Shown one piece after another: positions 6,155 to 7,966 of a DNA stretch of 7,966 nucleotides. Source of the DNA: Balneolales bacterium (GTDB lineage: Bacteria > Bacteroidota > Rhodothermia > Balneolales > Natronogracilivirgulaceae); assembly GCA_007127695.1 (NCBI GenBank), contig SKYW01000246.1, positions 1 to 7,966 of the forward strand, given 5' to 3'. A model generated the notes under the pieces. That model was not told the origin of the DNA, made no database searches, and saw only the letters and a list, made by a program, of their open reading frames with translations. The stretch's first letter is position 1, and the number at the start of each line of letters is the position of its first letter. The translations under genes and the position numbers were made by a program.

Positions 6155-7966
6155 TTAAAAGGATACGGTATAGCTCACGGCCGGGATGATGGGCAGCATA
6201 CGCGCCTGCTGCCGTTTTACCGGGTTCTCATCGAAATCATAGAGGTAGAACCAGACATTGCGGCGTGAGTACAGGTTAATGATCTGGAACTGCCATTCGG
6301 CGTCGGTCAGGCGGAAAAACGTGCTTTTCCTGGTGAAACCGATATCGAGCCGGTGATAGGCCGGGAGGCGGGACGCGTTGACACGTCCGACAGTGATGAC
6401 ATCAATTGCGGCGCCATCGAAGGGATTGGTGACCATTTCCGTCCGCCCGAGCGGTTTGGTGTACGCCTGGCCGGTGGCGTAGTTGAAGACCCCCGAGAAA
6501 GTCCAGCGCCGGCTCAGGCGGTAGTTTGCCACCACGTTGACATCGTGGATGCGGTCATATTTGGGCGGATAGAAACGGGTTTCATTGAATCCGTCGAATT
6601 TGCGGCGCGTGATCCCCCAGGTGTAGCCGATGAAGCCGTAGAGCCGGCCGCGTGTCCGTTCCAGGAATGCCTCAAATCCGGAGGCATATCCTTCACCGAA
6701 ACGGAACAGATCGGGGTAGGCGAGACCGGCCGCATCCCCCAGAAAGGGATCGAACTCGAACAGGTCGCGCATGGTGCGGTAGTAGAGTTCGAACTCGAAA
6801 TTGTATCCGGGCAGGCTGGTGTTCTTCACGCCAAGCACAAACTGGTCGCCGTAGGCGGGGGGCACGCCTTCGTCGGTGAACAGCCAGATGTCGAAGGCGG
6901 ATATGGCTTCGTTGGTGAGCAGGGTGAGGAACTGGTGGAAACGTCCCGCGGCGGCCTGCAGGCGGGTCGATTCGGTGAGCCGGTAGTCGATGCTGAGCCG
7001 TGGATCCAGCCGAAGGTACTCTCCGTTGGCGTAGTAGTTGAGGCGGAGGCCGGCATTGATCTTCCAGCGGGTGCCGGGACGCCAGATGTTCTGCACGTAC
7101 GTGGCCGCGTAGTCGGAGACGATCTCCTCGCTCATGGTCTGGTTGCCGTCAAAATAGTCCTGAAGCCGGAAGATTTTGCGTCCGCCCCAGAAGCCGGCAA
7201 GCAGTTCGTGACTTTGCGAGGGGAGCCATTCCACGTCGGCTTTGAGCGAGAGGTCGTAGATGCGGTTGCGGCGTTCGAACTCGGTGCCGCCGAACTCGAA
7301 GACCGGATCGTTGAAATACTCCGAGCCGGTGAGCGTGACGTTGGTAAAGGTACGGCGGGAGAGCAGGTGGGTCCAGTCGATGCTCAGGGTGCGGTTGCCG
7401 TAGAACAGGTTGAACTGGCTGTCGTCGCCGAAGGGGAAGCGCACATCGTCGGTGCCGGTGTAGGCGGCGATGCTCAGGCGGTTGTTCTCCCAGCTGTCGT
7501 AGTTGACGCGGGCATTGATGTCGTAGAAGTAGAACGCGTCGGGCACATTGTCCACCGTGCCGCGCAGGGCGGCGAGCAGGGGTTCGAGGGTGGAGCGCCG
7601 TACGGCCAGCATATAGGATCCACCCGGATAGGGACCCTCGATCATGGCGCGCGAGGAGAGCATGCCAAGGCTCAGCGTGCCGGCGGTGCGGTTGCGGTTG
7701 CCGTCCTTGTTGTACACATCCAGCACCGATCCGAGCCGGCCGCCGTAGGAGGCGGGATAGGCGCCCTTGTAGAGCTGCACGTCTTTGATGGCGTCGGGGT
7801 TGAAGGTGGAGAAGAAGCCGAAGAAGTGGGACGGGTTGTAGACGGTGGTACGGTCCAGGAGGATGAGCGTCTGGTCGGGTCCGCCGCCGCGGATATAGAG
7901 TCCGCTCGAGAAGTCGGATGCCGCCTTGACGCCGGGCAGCAGCTGGACGGCCCGGAACACGTCGGC
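6155..7966 (-). CDS. TonB-dependent outer-membrane receptor, C-terminal 603 residues, cut by the window edge
   Basis: An outer-membrane beta-barrel transporter that takes up a ligand using TonB/ExbBD energy. The N-terminus lies beyond base 7966; the frame is open to the last base, so the GTG at 7960 is internal and not a start. The first about 85 visible residues are the end of the plug domain: DVFRAVQLLPGV, YIRGGGPDQTLILLD, NPSHFFGFFSTFNPDAIKD, and LYKGAYPASYGGRLGSVLDV. The rest is an aromatic-rich barrel of alternating strands, including LPAYHRLDIGF near the end, the segment NPVKRQQARMLPIIP, and a terminal Phe as expected for outer-membrane barrel assembly. Relatives usually begin with a signal peptide and a carboxypeptidase-regulatory-like domain, which must lie outside the window. 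It is followed 87 bases later (27 if the longer start is used) by the DUF4249 gene on the same strand. The substrate is not evident; no SusD gene is next to it on the visible side. Confidence 0.92.
   Translation of the reverse strand, partial: ADVFRAVQLLPGVKAASDFSSGLYIRGGGPDQTLILLDRTTVYNPSHFFGFFSTFNPDAIKDVQLYKGAYPASYGGRLGSVLDVYNKDGNRNRTAGTLSLGMLSSRAMIEGPYPGGSYMLAVRRSTLEPLLAALRGTVDNVPDAFYFYDINARVNYDSWENNRLSIAAYTGTDDVRFPFGDDSQFNLFYGNRTLSIDWTHLLSRRTFTNVTLTGSEYFNDPVFEFGGTEFERRNRIYDLSLKADVEWLPSQSHELLAGFWGGRKIFRLQDYFDGNQTMSEEIVSDYAATYVQNIWRPGTRWKINAGLRLNYYANGEYLRLDPRLSIDYRLTESTRLQAAAGRFHQFLTLLTNEAISAFDIWLFTDEGVPPAYGDQFVLGVKNTSLPGYNFEFELYYRTMRDLFEFDPFLGDAAGLAYPDLFRFGEGYASGFEAFLERTRGRLYGFIGYTWGITRRKFDGFNETRFYPPKYDRIHDVNVVANYRLSRRWTFSGVFNYATGQAYTKPLGRTEMVTNPFDGAAIDVITVGRVNASRLPAYHRLDIGFTRKSTFFRLTDAEWQFQIINLYSRRNVWFYLYDFDENPVKRQQARMLPIIPAVSYTVSF

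Noticed and set aside
5606..6268. 220-residue plus-strand open frame across the DUF4249 and receptor genes
   Set aside because: It spans two genes recognised on the other strand and has no domain of its own.
7958..7960. GTG at 7960 as the receptor start
   Set aside because: The plug domain is already under way and the frame is open to the window edge (Ala-Asp before Val), so the gene starts outside the window.
1..7966. tRNA, rRNA, CRISPR array, insertion sequence, phage or defence genes
   Set aside because: None seen: no regularly spaced repeats, no transposase or nuclease motifs, and nearly all the DNA is accounted for by seven genes. No gap exceeds 190 bases.

Overview
The window looks like chromosomal DNA from a Gram-negative member of the Bacteroidota/Rhodothermota/Balneolota group. 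The grounds are a TonB-dependent receptor paired with a DUF4249 lipoprotein, a Bacteroidota-style serine hydroxymethyltransferase with a small insertion, a TatC start of the Bacteroidota type, and genes with little Shine-Dalgarno signal. Balneolota or Rhodothermota is my best guess from the protein flavour and the fairly GC-rich coding sequence, but this is inference. The secreted amylase is very acidic and lysine-poor while the cytosolic enzymes are charge-balanced, which would suit a saline or alkaline habitat.

Layout. Bases 1-3001 hold four genes on the minus strand, read right to left: a secreted DUF4159 protein, ribose-5-phosphate isomerase B (rpiB), serine hydroxymethyltransferase (glyA) and the start of tatC, which runs off the left edge. 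Only 21 bases separate glyA from tatC. The other two gaps are 73 and 122 bases, so the set may be one transcript or two. Bases 3002-3190 form a divergent intergenic region with three small inverted repeats and a plausible promoter. Bases 3191-5083 (plus strand) encode a secreted GH13 cyclomaltodextrinase/neopullulanase-like enzyme with all catalytic residues present. A 66-base convergent gap with a GC-rich hairpin follows. Bases 5150-7966 (minus strand) hold a two-gene outer-membrane unit: a TonB-dependent receptor cut by the right edge, then a DUF4249 lipoprotein.

How they fit. rpiB (pentose phosphate pathway), glyA (one-carbon and glycine supply) and tatC (folded-protein export) are housekeeping genes. 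The amylase should cut short or cyclic alpha-glucans in the periplasm. The receptor/lipoprotein pair is an uptake module of unknown substrate; its closeness to the amylase does not show that it imports maltodextrins, since it is convergently transcribed and lacks SusD.

I found no RNA gene, CRISPR array, insertion sequence or phage gene, and no clearly new multi-gene system. The least understood parts are the DUF4159 protein, the DUF4249/receptor pair and the palindromes in the divergent region.
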